Assembly (NCBI GenBank): GCA_035610835.1
Contig: CM069457.1
Coordinates: forward strand, 25,166,658 to 25,230,657
Direction of reading: 5' to 3'
Length of the DNA stretch: 64,000 bases
Source of the DNA: Ophiura sarsii
Lineage: Eukaryota; Echinodermata; Ophiuroidea; Amphilepidida; Ophiuridae
The position numbers and the translations under genes were made by a program. The notes under the pieces were generated by a model. That model made no database searches. It worked only from the letters and a program-made list of their open reading frames with translations, and was not told the DNA's origin. Positions 55,650 through 64,000 of this stretch are shown here, in pieces; positions within the stretch are counted from its first letter, which is position 1, and every line of letters starts with the position of its first letter.

Positions 55650-56312
55650 CAGGGCGAGTCAAAAAAACTGCAATAGTGGAAAGAATCCATTTTGTTTTCA
55701 AAACCATGTTGAATTTTGCATTTTTTAAACGTGGCAAGAATGACATTTGTTCCTAACTTTGTGTGAAAAATGAAGTCGATCGCATTTTCCGTTTGTCTTT
55801 GGTGACCCTCTTTGCCGCACACTCCAATTAATGTGTTTGTCTAATACTAACACAGTGATTTTCAATTGAAATTGCACACATTGCATTTCATATTTGAATA
55901 TCCTGCCAACAAAAATGGAAAGGTTCATTTTTTCATCCAAATTTAGAACATTATAAGCAATTCATAGCATGGGTGGGGTAACTTGATTATGTTTACTCAC
56001 ATGTTACCAAGAAAGGATGCATTAAATTCCAATTGCGTCACGTATGTACTCAAGCTTCCAAATTTGAACGGGAGACATATTTTGCGATCTTATGCATGTT
56101 TTGGGTATCTCGTGGACAAACGTGTGAAATTGGTGCACAGGTAAAAAGATACACCAAATTAGGCAAACAGAAAATGATATTGACTTCATTTTTTTCACAC
56201 AAGTTAGTAACAAGTACAGTATTCTTATAACGTTTTAAACATTTCACACTTCAACTTAGTTTTAAAAATAAGATGGCTTCTTTCTACTGTTGCAGTTTTT
56301 TGACTCACCCTG
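55650..56312. mobile_element. Mariner-like element in unit C (no nested insertion)
   Basis: Flanked by TA (55648-55649, 56313-56314), with the same CAGGGCGAGTCAAAAAAACT terminus as 46223-47467. At 663 bp it represents the state before the hAT-like insertion in unit B. Confidence 0.82.
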
Positions 56313-56330
56313 TAGGTTGTTAGGTGACAA

Positions 56331-57422
56331 CAAAAATCCCCTGTTCTAGGGCCCCCAATATCCTTTTTTGCATTCAACAACAAAAAAAGAAATAGAAAAT
56401 ATTTGCAAAATTGTTTGCAATTATTTGTTTTTGACATTTCTTCTCTTTTTTTGTTTACATTTTTTGAGGAAAAAAACCCCTGCCCGATCTGAGCATTCTG
56501 TTTGCCGTTGAGTAGGGGGTTTTTTTTCCTTATCTTAAATGTGTCTTATAAAAAAAACAATTTCTTCCTAAAGTACAATTAAGACTTTAAAGGTCATCTG
56601 AACAATTGTAGGCCAACAAAAAATAATTGTCTCAGAAGAAACCTGAAAAAAGGCTGTGTGAAATGCTATTTTTGGGGGGGTTGTACAAAATTCTTTGTGA
56701 AATGCAGTATTATTTTTTTTATAAGACAGGCTCTGTGAAATATATTTTAACATTACCATAGTCGAAACAAATTATATTTTGTTGAACTGTATTTAAAGGT
56801 ATATTATATGATCTTTTCCTGGGGACGTCTCAATACTAAAAAAAAATTGAAAGCAGATTTTCTTGCAGATTTACCTTTCTGATCATAAATCATGAATATA
56901 TTCCAAGTTACAGAGCGATACGATTCCTAATAACCTCAAAATCATGGTTTTAGAGTGAATTTAGAGTCAAATTTTGAAAAATAGATTGTAACCGCTCGGT
57001 ACAATTTATTTTCAAACCATGATTTTGAAGTAATTAGGAATCGTATCAACCTGTATAAACTTAAAAGATCTTTATGATTTATGATCAAAATGCAAATCTG
57101 CAAGAAAATCTGCTTTCATAGTAAAAATCAATGATAGAGAGCGCTACTTGGAAAAGATCACATAATATGCCTTTAACTTCTATTTGTATGTGGCAATTTT
57201 ACTCTTGTAAGCAAGAAAATTAATCTGATATGGCACTCACAATGTGAAATTAAAATGTGAAGAAGCGTCATTTGAAAAAAACATGAAAATAAAGCTTATT
57301 TTTCATGCAAAATTAAAAATTAAAAATCCCAGTAGCAAGTCTGAAAAGTCAAATATGAAATGCATTTTTTAATCGTTATCTTTTTGCTCAAATTCATAGT
57401 GGAGATACACTTGAATGATTTT
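56331..57422. repeat. Duplication unit D (start fragment only)
   Basis: Collinear with 38320-39600 and 47465-48470 (TTTGCATTCAACAAC, GCCCGATCTGAGCA, AAGACT..AAAGGTCATCT, GTGGCAATTTTACTCTTGTAA, TTCATAGTGGAGATACACTTGAATG), then stops. No ORF copy. More diverged than B from C, and it carries the 56797-57172 MITE. Confidence 0.82.
56797..57172. mobile_element. 376-bp TTAA foldback MITE in unit D
   Basis: Termini AGGTATATTATATGATCTTT and AAAGATCACATAATATGCCT (23-bp TIR, three mismatches) between TTAA at 56793-56796 and 57173-57176. The arms are long: GAGCGATACGATTCCTAAT near 56923 is inverted near 57028. Units B and C show the empty target GAACTGTATTTAACTT. Confidence 0.92.
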
Positions 57423-58279
57423 ATTTAGTCAAATCTGTGCATTTTTTGTTACTTTTATGCTCGCTAAAATGTGATATTCAGCGCGGGTTTTCACTTTCGC
57501 TAAATTGCTGTATGTGGCCCATCGCCATCTTGAAACATGTTGGACACAATTTCGACAAAAAAAGGCACCCAAACAATATTTTTCCCCTTTTTTTCTATTA
57601 AAAAATGTAAATGCGCAAGAATTGTTAAGCATCTCAGTCATCACAGCTGGATAAAGTGGGTAATTTGGTAATCTTATTCCCGGGAAACTTATGTTGCTTG
57701 CGGGAAACAGAGCAACTTTGACTAATTTTTTTTAAAAATTGGCCTAAAAAAAGCTTAATCATACACACGCAAAATTGTGAATCCTACTTGTTAATTACAT
57801 CCTAATTTTAAGCTTCTTGTACTGTCAAAATGTTGCACCAAATCGCATCATTTACATCGTCATTTTCAATAAAGCCTCTCAGTGAAATGTGTGCGCACTA
57901 CTGGAAACAAACATGGTTTTTGTTTGGCCTAATAGTTGAATTTTTAAAGCTACACGCAAAGTATTCTGAGACGAACTTGTTTTTGTTTTTGTTATTGCCT
58001 TACTAATCAAAAGAAATGTCATTGATCTGGAGTTGTTGTTTCTCTGAATCACTATGCTTTTAGACCACCCTACAGAATTCCATATTCAGAGTGAACAACT
58101 TCCGGATAAATAAATAATTTATCCTCATACACAGAAGAAAATGTACTTTGACAGCTCAGAACTGCAAATGTTTTTTTCTCCAAAAGTTTATTTTGTCAAA
58201 ATAATGTTAAAACCTTTTAAGAGTAGAAACCTTCAAGAGAGAAAAAAAATGTGTAACAATTCAACTTCCTCGATCCCTC
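57423..58279. other. Intronic sequence with a GGCCTAAAAAAAG-type MITE remnant
   Basis: 57733-57935 begins TGGCCTAAAAAAAGCTTAA and ends TTTTTGTTTGGCCTAA, like 44148-44360 and 53120-53325, so probably a Harbinger-like MITE family. The rest shows no gene. Confidence 0.5.
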
Positions 58280-58601
58280 ATGAAGATGCATAATGTGATT
58301 GATGTAAAATGTGTAATAAAAAAAGAAAGATGTTTATACATCGGAGAAACCGAACGCTCATTAAAGACACGGTTTCTAAAGCACAGGCGTCCTAGTTCCA
58401 CCTCGTCTGAGGTATCCCAACACATCCATATTGAGTCACCGGGACATCGCGTAGACTTAGACAAAAGTCAAGATCCTGGATAGGGATCCTCGTTGGTTTG
58501 AGAGAGGGGTAAAGGAGGCAATTTACATCAGAGCCAACCAACCATCACTCAACAATGACGGGGCAGGTAAAAATTACCAAGAGTCTATGACCCGATTCTG
58601 A
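58280..58601 (+). pseudogene. Penelope-like element, GIY-YIG endonuclease remnant
   Basis: C-terminal endonuclease piece of a second Penelope-like family. It shows a conserved CLYIGETERSLKTRFLKHRR motif, then SSTSSEVSQHIHIESPGH and, after a single frameshift near 58465, ILDRDPRWFERGVKEAIYIR followed by ANQPSLNNDG and a stop at 58599-58601. The RT portion is missing. The 5'-truncated, frameshifted state marks a dead copy. The family differs from the intact element at 16114, being of the SLKTRF..HRRPSST type. Its downstream sequence is inverted-homologous to 10895-11025. Confidence 0.88.
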
Positions 58602-58624
58602 CGTCACACCTCAAAAAGGTCAAG

Positions 58625-58690
58625 TCTAGTCATTAGTCTGCAGATGAAAGGTGTAGTAACACCTGAAAATTCCAGGTTAATTATTTCTTG
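58625..58690 (+). ncRNA. Hammerhead-like motif after the second Penelope-like remnant
   Basis: CAGATGA (58641-58647), then a 6-bp hairpin AGGTGT-AGTA-ACACCT (58649-58664), then GAAAA, follow the order of a hammerhead core. One position of CTGATGA has changed (T to A), so this copy is probably inactive. The homologue at 10963-10989 (minus strand) reads TTGATGA; both point to an ancestral CTGATGA. Confidence 0.45.
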
Positions 58691-58699
58691 TGTTGAGAT

Positions 58700-59645
58700 C
58701 GAAAGTTTAGCTTGATAATTATGTTTATGATTATCTAATATGGTGATTCTTATGTGTGTGTGTGAATATCACCAGGCAATCAGATTTTCAGCCGATACAC
58801 ACTATATATTATGAGACCAATAACATACAGTTTGGGGCGGGGCTTTATTCATAACAAGACATCTACGGAGAGCATGTGTCACCTTTGAAGGTCACAGAAG
58901 TTGTTTGTTTGCAGTAACAGGAATAACAGGAATAACAGGACGCTTCCTGCCATGTTGTATTGTAAGGGATGGCATCCACATTCGTACGGATTGAAAACCG
59001 TTTCTGAGAGGGTAAACACACTGGCTGTCCGTTCACAGGAGTTGTTCAATGCGTTCATTAAGCATGGCTAAACACGTATTGGTTGGTCATTATTAAACCG
59101 TGTTCCATTTATCTACACAAAACTGTCCGTTTATCCCAGTGCGTTTACCCTCTCCGATCTACGGTTTTCAATCTGATATAACAGACATTACGTGAATTTT
59201 TTTTTTTCACGGGCGACCTTCTGAATACACTCCATGAATGTTGAAAACAATATTTTTGTGTGTTATCATTTTGGGGGGAAAATATTTTGTGCAAAAATAA
59301 AACTTCCGAAAATTTCAGCTTTTACAGTATAGGGAAAACCGAGGCAGCCATCACAGCAGGAACACTCCTTGATATTTATATTATGATCTTAGCTGCCAAT
59401 TCCCCGCCCTCACAGACAAGTTTTGTAACATGACCTCATCGTGACCTTTTCAGACCAGACTGTCTTTGACAATGCGCAATTGTCTTGTTGACATGATGTG
59501 CAGGATTTTGAAGTTCGATTGGAAAGTAGACGAAATTCCGAGTATTTTGATACCAAATTTGTCGCCATAGGAGACTCCTGAGGTAAATAAGAACCAACCA
59601 TTTTTGTCACCTCATTTTCGGGTTTCGAAAAACCATAACACTAAC
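58700..59645. other. Intronic sequence with a short foldback
   Basis: 58985-59181 is an imperfect inverted pair (GGATTGAAAACCGTTTCTGA..GAGGGTAAACAC and GTTTACCCTCTCCGATCTAC..GGTTTTCAATCTG). The rest shows no gene. Confidence 0.5.
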
Positions 59646-59791
59646 CTTCTGTGCTGCAGCTCAATGGTACTAGCGACCCTTTTGCCGACCATAGAGGGCC
59701 TATCGTCATCATCATCATCATCAGCTTGAAGAACCTGTCCTATCACAGAGCCAGGACCTTTACGCTTTCTGCTTGTCTCAGGATGGGCAAC
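59646..59791 (-). CDS. ZC3H14: ZC3H14-like gene, exon a (RKRKGPG exon)
   Basis: A 146-bp exon. Acceptor CCACTACTACAG precedes 59791; donor AGAAG|GTTAGT follows 59646. It encodes VAHPETSRKRKGPGSVIGQV, LQA, a run of seven Asp, then RPSMVGKRVASTIELQHR. This matches the FRKRKLPVVSSVV - acidic run - SISSSVSVPAKPERRPSL region of vertebrate ZC3H14, which directly precedes the SKQAN segment found in exon b. KRK is a likely basic nuclear-localisation element. Frame starts at phase 0 and ends two bases into an Arg codon completed 35 kb away in exon b. Earlier exons with the PWI-like N-terminus lie beyond 64000 or were not recognised. Confidence 0.88.
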
Positions 59792-59834
59792 CTGTAGTAG
59801 TGGGATCAGGAAAAAGGAATCCTTTCATTATCTC

Positions 59835-60166
59835 CAGGGATAGAATTTCGTAACCAACCGCGTGAATCCGTTAAGATTCTCGCGGAAGGATTTTGCGAGA
59901 ATCCATGGATTCTCGCCAATTTTGAGAATCCATGGATTATTGCGAAATTAATGAAAATAATATCAAGAATAAGGCTAAAAGCTTGCACTACTTCCAAATT
60001 TGGCATGTTTGTTGACTAAGGGTCAAATACCAGTCATCTAAGGTCATGTTTTGGACTAAGAAAAAAAAAGTAGATTTTTTTTTTTTGCGCACGAATCCAC
60101 CTGGATTCACGCGGTTGTGATTTTACGCGAATTGATTCGCGGATTCGCGCCGAAATTCTACCCCTG
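59835..60166. mobile_element. hAT-like MITE (CAGGGGTAGAATTTCGG family)
   Basis: Ends CAGGGATAGAATTTCG and CGAAATTCTACCCCTG. The interior is a set of GCGAATCC/GGATTCGCG inverted motifs. Related ends occur at 38188-38250 and 61720-61780. It starts only 44 bp upstream of the ZC3H14 exon a acceptor, so it may overlap the branch-point region. Confidence 0.7.
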
Positions 60167-62100
60167 ACTCTAAGGCTAAACAAACAAAAATAAAACAAAA
60201 ACAAAATAAAAACAAATAAAAAACGATCTACACGGCAAATCTGACAATTGCAAACTGCCTCATGATATTTTGTGATTTATTTGACTCTGTGAGATAAAAT
60301 TTAGTAATTTATAGTTTACATACTGTAACAACAAAAAAAATTAAAATTTTGAAAGAAAGAAAAAATAATAATTACAAAGTAGGCCTAGTGTTTGTTTCGA
60401 TTTTTTGTGTCATGCAAAGGAAATTTTCGTGGCTTTAATCCGGGTTTTTTCCTCATGAAAATCAGTCGGGAAGCAAAGATATGATCAATTGTCTAAGGTA
60501 GTCATAAAACCATCCAGGGCCACTTTGGCTAAACCACTGGGATGAATATGATGAATAGAATCGAACCATAAACATAGTAATAGAGCGCTATTGTTAGACA
60601 ATGTTTTATTTCAAGTGGATCTTCTGGATGCAGACTTTCCAAGGCGACAACGTGGCGGCAGGAAAGATTCCTGCGTTATAATTTTTGCATACGGATATGG
60701 ATAGCAGAGTGTACGCCAGTCTAATGATCAGCCATTGTGCGCACAGGAATTTAACCCTCCTCTCAAAAAAGGAATACAGTACACAGCAAATCTGGCTATC
60801 GCAAACAGCCTCATGATATTTTGTGATTTATTTGACTCTGTGAGATAAATTTAATAATTTATAGATTATAATATACGATTTAAATTTGTTAAATAACTTA
60901 TAGATTATAATACAATTTTTATTTTTTTTACAAATCCTGCCTGCCCTACCCTAATTTCAATTGGCAATACAACAACACCAGGCCTAGAAATTCATCTCCA
61001 AGTGCAGGAATCAAATTTTCTAAATTTGATTCCCGCAGATAAGGACTCGCGCGAATCATTGATTCACGCAAACCGTGTATTAATTGATTCTGATCGCAAC
61101 AACTTTGCGTGAATCAAAAAATGTTTGCCCATATTGATGAGTCAATGAAAAATGTAATGAGACTGAGTATGACCTGTTTTGTGTCCCCTTTGTTTTACTT
61201 GGTAGGTATAAAGACAGTCAAGTATCAAGCCATTTAGCCTGCCACTTGCCAAGATACAGTTAGCTAGCCTCCTCTACCCGGGTGCCTGCCCCCCCCCCCC
61301 CCCCCCCCCCCTCCCATGGATTAATGTCTATATTCTATTTCCTGGGTCACAATGAAAGACAAGCTGTATGTAATGTGCACATTCATTTCCCTGCATCTCC
61401 AACTACTGTATGACGTTTAATTAAAGATGTTGTTGATTTTGAAATAAATTGTATTTTTACATAGAAAACAGTGTTGAAAAAATCATACTGTTGATAAGAA
61501 TGAATTAAATAATTTAGTATAAGATCTTAGGTTAGGAGTTACTATCCCTAATGGTGTGGGTCAAGGGGTATTATGTGGGTTAAGGATCAAATACGAGTCA
61601 TCTATGGTCCTGTTTGCAATGGTTTCATATTCAGAAATGTGTTTTAACCCTTTGAACCCTGAATTTTTTTTTTTTTTTGCGAGAATCACATTTTTTTCAG
61701 ATTTGATTCCCGCTGCTTTGTTCATGCGCGAATCTTTGCACGAATCGATTCGCGGATTCGCGCCGAAATTCTACCCCTGAACACAATGTTTGGTCTTAAT
61801 ACTGCACCACGGGATAGAGCTTGTGTGAATACGTAAACAGTCGCTCATGCGTACCCAAAGTTAATGTCGACTGAAACCACCGAGGACTGGAATCAAGTCA
61901 CATCTATTGTTTTGTGTGTGATTCAAGTTAAGTGGTACAGTGAAGCAATTTGGAGTCGGTTATGGAGTCGAGTCACACCGGGTCGTGAATATATTTACCG
62001 TAAACAACATTTAAATCTTAACTGATATACATGCATACAAGTGTTTTGCACTTATAAGTTGACATTACATCCTTTGTTGAAAAAATATCAAACAAGGTTT
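60167..62100. other. Intronic repeat remnants
   Basis: 60236-60310 and 60785-60865 are direct copies (CTCATGATATTTTGTGATTT, TTTGACTCTGTGAGATAAA). 61465-61780 carries a fragment shared with 36290-36430 plus a hAT-type end CGCGCCGAAATTCTACCCCTG. A C run lies at 61289-61311. No gene was recognised. Confidence 0.5.
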
Positions 62101-62119
62101 ATACGCATAAATCTATGAC

Positions 62120-62200
62120 ACTGGGTTTCAAACCAGTAACCTTTCGTTCATGGGCCCTGTTAGTGTTCAATAGCCATTAGACCACGAGGAGTTGGCCGAC
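62120..62200 (-). repeat. tRNA-like sequence (tRNA-derived SINE head or tRNA pseudogene)
   Basis: On the minus strand CTCGTGGTCTAATGGCTATT resembles a tRNA D-arm / A box, and GGTTACTGGTTTGAAACCCA resembles the T-arm / B box, at tRNA-like spacing. The acceptor stem does not close convincingly, so a functional tRNA is not claimed. Confidence 0.5.
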
Positions 62201-62944
62201 AGTGATTGGAATTTTAATCAATATATGATTTTTACGGAATAAAACTAATCTTTTTAACAATATATAATACAATAAAATGTGCGTAAGTCGAATATGTATA
62301 GCGTACAGCGAGCTTTTTGGTGAACTACGCCCAGTGCTACGATGTTATTATAACACATTTTAACTAGCCTTTCCAAATGTTGGTTACGGTTAATTATTTT
62401 GCCAACGGGTCGGTGACTCGATTCAAGTCAAGTCACTACTAGCCTACTAGGGCTGTCATTTTTAGTAAATCCTGCTCCCAGGTCTTGATTTAATTTTCCG
62501 GGCGGGACTCGGGATTCCCGTATTTCTCCAAATATATTCTGGGTTTGATTGTTAGGGCGCCATCTTTTGTTGAAATTGTGTCATACTCGTTTCACAATGG
62601 CATCACAGTAGTGAAAATCTGTGGAGAAAACCAATGTCTCAATTGCCTCGTGGTTCAGAAGTCATGTAGAAATGGTGGTCTCGTGTATTGGAAGAGCAAA
62701 ATCCGAGGAGTAATTCTGATACCCTTCACAGAGGTATTCATAGTGCATGATTTTTAAGAACGACGCTTACATTACAACGGATGTAGGTGTGCAGGGTATA
62801 ACAGAATTATGCCAAATCCGAGCACGTTAAAAGGACACAGAGTCCTTTGTAAAGAGTGGGGGGATCATCCCGGTCTGTGGCTGTACACGCAATGATATAG
62901 ATGATTGGTAGAAGTTTGGGTTACTAAGGGCGAATAGCCTTCTC
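62201..62944. other. Intronic sequence, nothing firm
   Basis: Contains AAGTCA-rich DNA similar to 6290-6640 and a 70-codon plus-strand ORF (62545-62757) without known motifs or splice support. Confidence 0.4.
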
Positions 62945-62952
62945 ATCCTTGC

Positions 62953-63140
62953 CAGCCCTCAAATTAAGAAATGGAAAGGGCAATGCAATTTCAGGCAATT
63001 TGAAAGGGGCACCAACTTCAACCAAGGCAATTATGTACTTTTCAATGGAGTGAAAACAGCCAGAAGTTGAGGGCATCGAGGCAACTAGGTGGGGCACCGA
63101 CGGCAATTGCCTTCGGTGCCTTCGGTTAATTTGAGGGCTG
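62953..63140. mobile_element. 188-bp hAT-like MITE with 8-bp duplication ATCCTTGC
   Basis: Ends CAGCCCTCAAATTAAG and TTAATTTGAGGGCTG, with perfect 8-bp direct repeats ATCCTTGC at 62945-62952 and 63141-63148. The interior contains GGCAATTGCCTTCGGTGCC-type short inverted motifs. Confidence 0.92.
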
Positions 63141-63148
63141 ATCCTTGC

Positions 63149-64000
63149 CACTATGTGGCACTTCATATAAGTTCATATTAAGTTCATAATGTTGATTTCA
63201 AGTCAACAACTTATAGCGCCCAACAACACTGCTACCTTATCTATTTTGAGCATCTCTGGATATAAAAAGAAATATTTCTTCTACCAAGAATCCCAAATTT
63301 GCTCTTTGAATATACGTGTTTGTTTCTCAAAAGGTTAATCAAATTAAATGTGTGAGAGATTGACTCTTAAAACAATATATATTGTACTTAATCCAACTAA
63401 TTGTTTTGCAAGAATGGCCATACATTTATATTTATTGATTGAAAACAACAACAAAAAACTTCATGAAACACAGGATACTAAAACTAAAATAAACTTAACC
63501 CTTAGAACCCAAAAGTCATTAAAGCGGCTTCCCCGTGAAAGTGGTATAACCAGGCGGGTGCCACTGTACACCAGCTCCCATTGCCGAGATTGAAGCCGCA
63601 GTGTGATAGCGCCCTCGATTTACGAGTCACATCGCGCGTCTAAATTAATTCACATTAAGCGTCTCATGTGCCTTATAAGGACTTTCGTGCTGTCAATCAT
63701 GGCGTTGTCAAGATAGCGCCCTCCTTTTACAAGTCACATCGCGCGTACTCACGCCCATGTGCCCTTATATGGGAGGCTCTTGTTTTGCGATTCGAATGTC
63801 CCCTCCCATTATATACTCTCCCTGGTATAACCCGAAAAGTCACTAAAGCGGCTTTGTCTGCAACGTCAGATGTTTGGCTTTATTTTTGCGTAGCAAAAAC
63901 TGCTACACACTTTTTGACTTGTGTAGCAATTCCTAAATTATGTGTCGCAGTTTTTATAGGCAATAAAATATCGCACATAAATATTATTTTTACTAAATTA
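63149..64000. other. Intronic sequence with a repeated GCGCCCTC motif
   Basis: GATAGCGCCCTCGATTTACG and AGTCACATCGCGCGT recur near 63606 and 63713 (about 107 bp apart), and TCACTAAAGCGGCTT-like sequence near 63516 and 63838. No exon of ZC3H14 was recognised. Confidence 0.45.

Larger units (their letters stand above)
47466..56330. repeat. Tandem duplication unit C
   Basis: Youngest pair with unit B. The 210-bp segment that flanks the gap in B occurs once here (47738-47947). It contains ORF copy C and private insertions at about 48766-49220 and at 49667. Between 54240 and 55190 it carries about 0.95 kb that has no counterpart in B (CATACCGGCACAT and TAGCCGGCTAA motifs recur). Confidence 0.88.
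24584..59645 (-). other. 35-kb ZC3H14 intron hosting nested genes
   Basis: Bounded by the exon a donor (AAG|GTTAGT) and exon b acceptor (TTATTTACAG), phase 2+1 on both sides. It contains the duplicated unknown ORF family on the opposite strand, a satellite block and many MITEs. No further ZC3H14 exon is needed between a and b, because HRR and PALPVSRQAN join exactly as the vertebrate protein does. Confidence 0.85.

Noticed and set aside
62120..62200. Functional tRNA gene
   Set aside because: A-box-like and B-box-like parts are present but the acceptor stem and anticodon arm do not close convincingly; a tRNA-derived repeat is more likely.
62545..62757. 70-codon plus ORF (..VEIVSYSFHNGITVVKICGE..)
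   Set aside because: No recognised domain, no repeat support and opposite to the host gene strand without any paralogue in the window.
1..64000. CRISPR arrays, bacterial operons, rRNA genes
   Set aside because: No regular direct repeats with unique spacers of CRISPR type and no rRNA-like sequence; splice sites and element types show a eukaryotic nuclear genome.

Overview
The window is AT-rich, intron-dominated eukaryotic DNA from an animal. Five short ORF blocks on the minus strand, each flanked by good splice sites and joined in compatible phase, read as consecutive central exons of a ZC3H14/Nab2-type nuclear poly(A)-RNA-binding protein (exons at 59646-59791, 24389-24583, 19253-19683, 15358-15559 and 14468-14874). 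Almost everything else is intron of that one gene. The N-terminal exons should lie beyond 64000 and the CCCH zinc-finger exons before position 1. Dense cut-and-paste element remnants, Penelope-like retroelements and long poly-C/poly-G runs suit a marine invertebrate, perhaps an echinoderm or hemichordate, but the species cannot be fixed from the sequence alone.

Layout. 1-14.4 kb: intron filled with nested elements (a 50-bp minisatellite, foldback elements, TTAA-flanked elements, a 3.2-kb hAT-like insertion carrying a 19-bp satellite, a broken LINE). 14.4-24.6 kb: four ZC3H14 exons. Their introns hold a structurally complete Penelope-like element with 194-bp inverted terminal repeats and a 12-bp target duplication, itself nested in an older element, and a 3-kb terminal-inverted-repeat element with a dispersed internal motif. 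24.6-59.6 kb: one 35-kb ZC3H14 intron. It contains, on the opposite strand, a family of three paralogous intronless ORFs (421, 431 and 464 codons) in partly tandem duplication units A (26.2-33.75 kb), B (38.3-47.5 kb) and C (47.5-56.3 kb), plus a start-only fragment D (56.3-57.4 kb). A satellite of about 175-bp monomers separates A from B. 59.6-64 kb: one ZC3H14 exon, then intron with small hAT-like elements and a tRNA-like sequence.

The most unusual content is the nested ORF family. It matches nothing I recognise, stays open in all three copies despite indels, and carries an 11-residue Gln/Pro/His repeat expanded 2, 3 and 6 times. In the two younger copies the stop codon lies inside the TTAA target of a MITE. 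Because the duplication units act as filled and empty sites for one another, many insertions here can be placed to the base and ordered in time.
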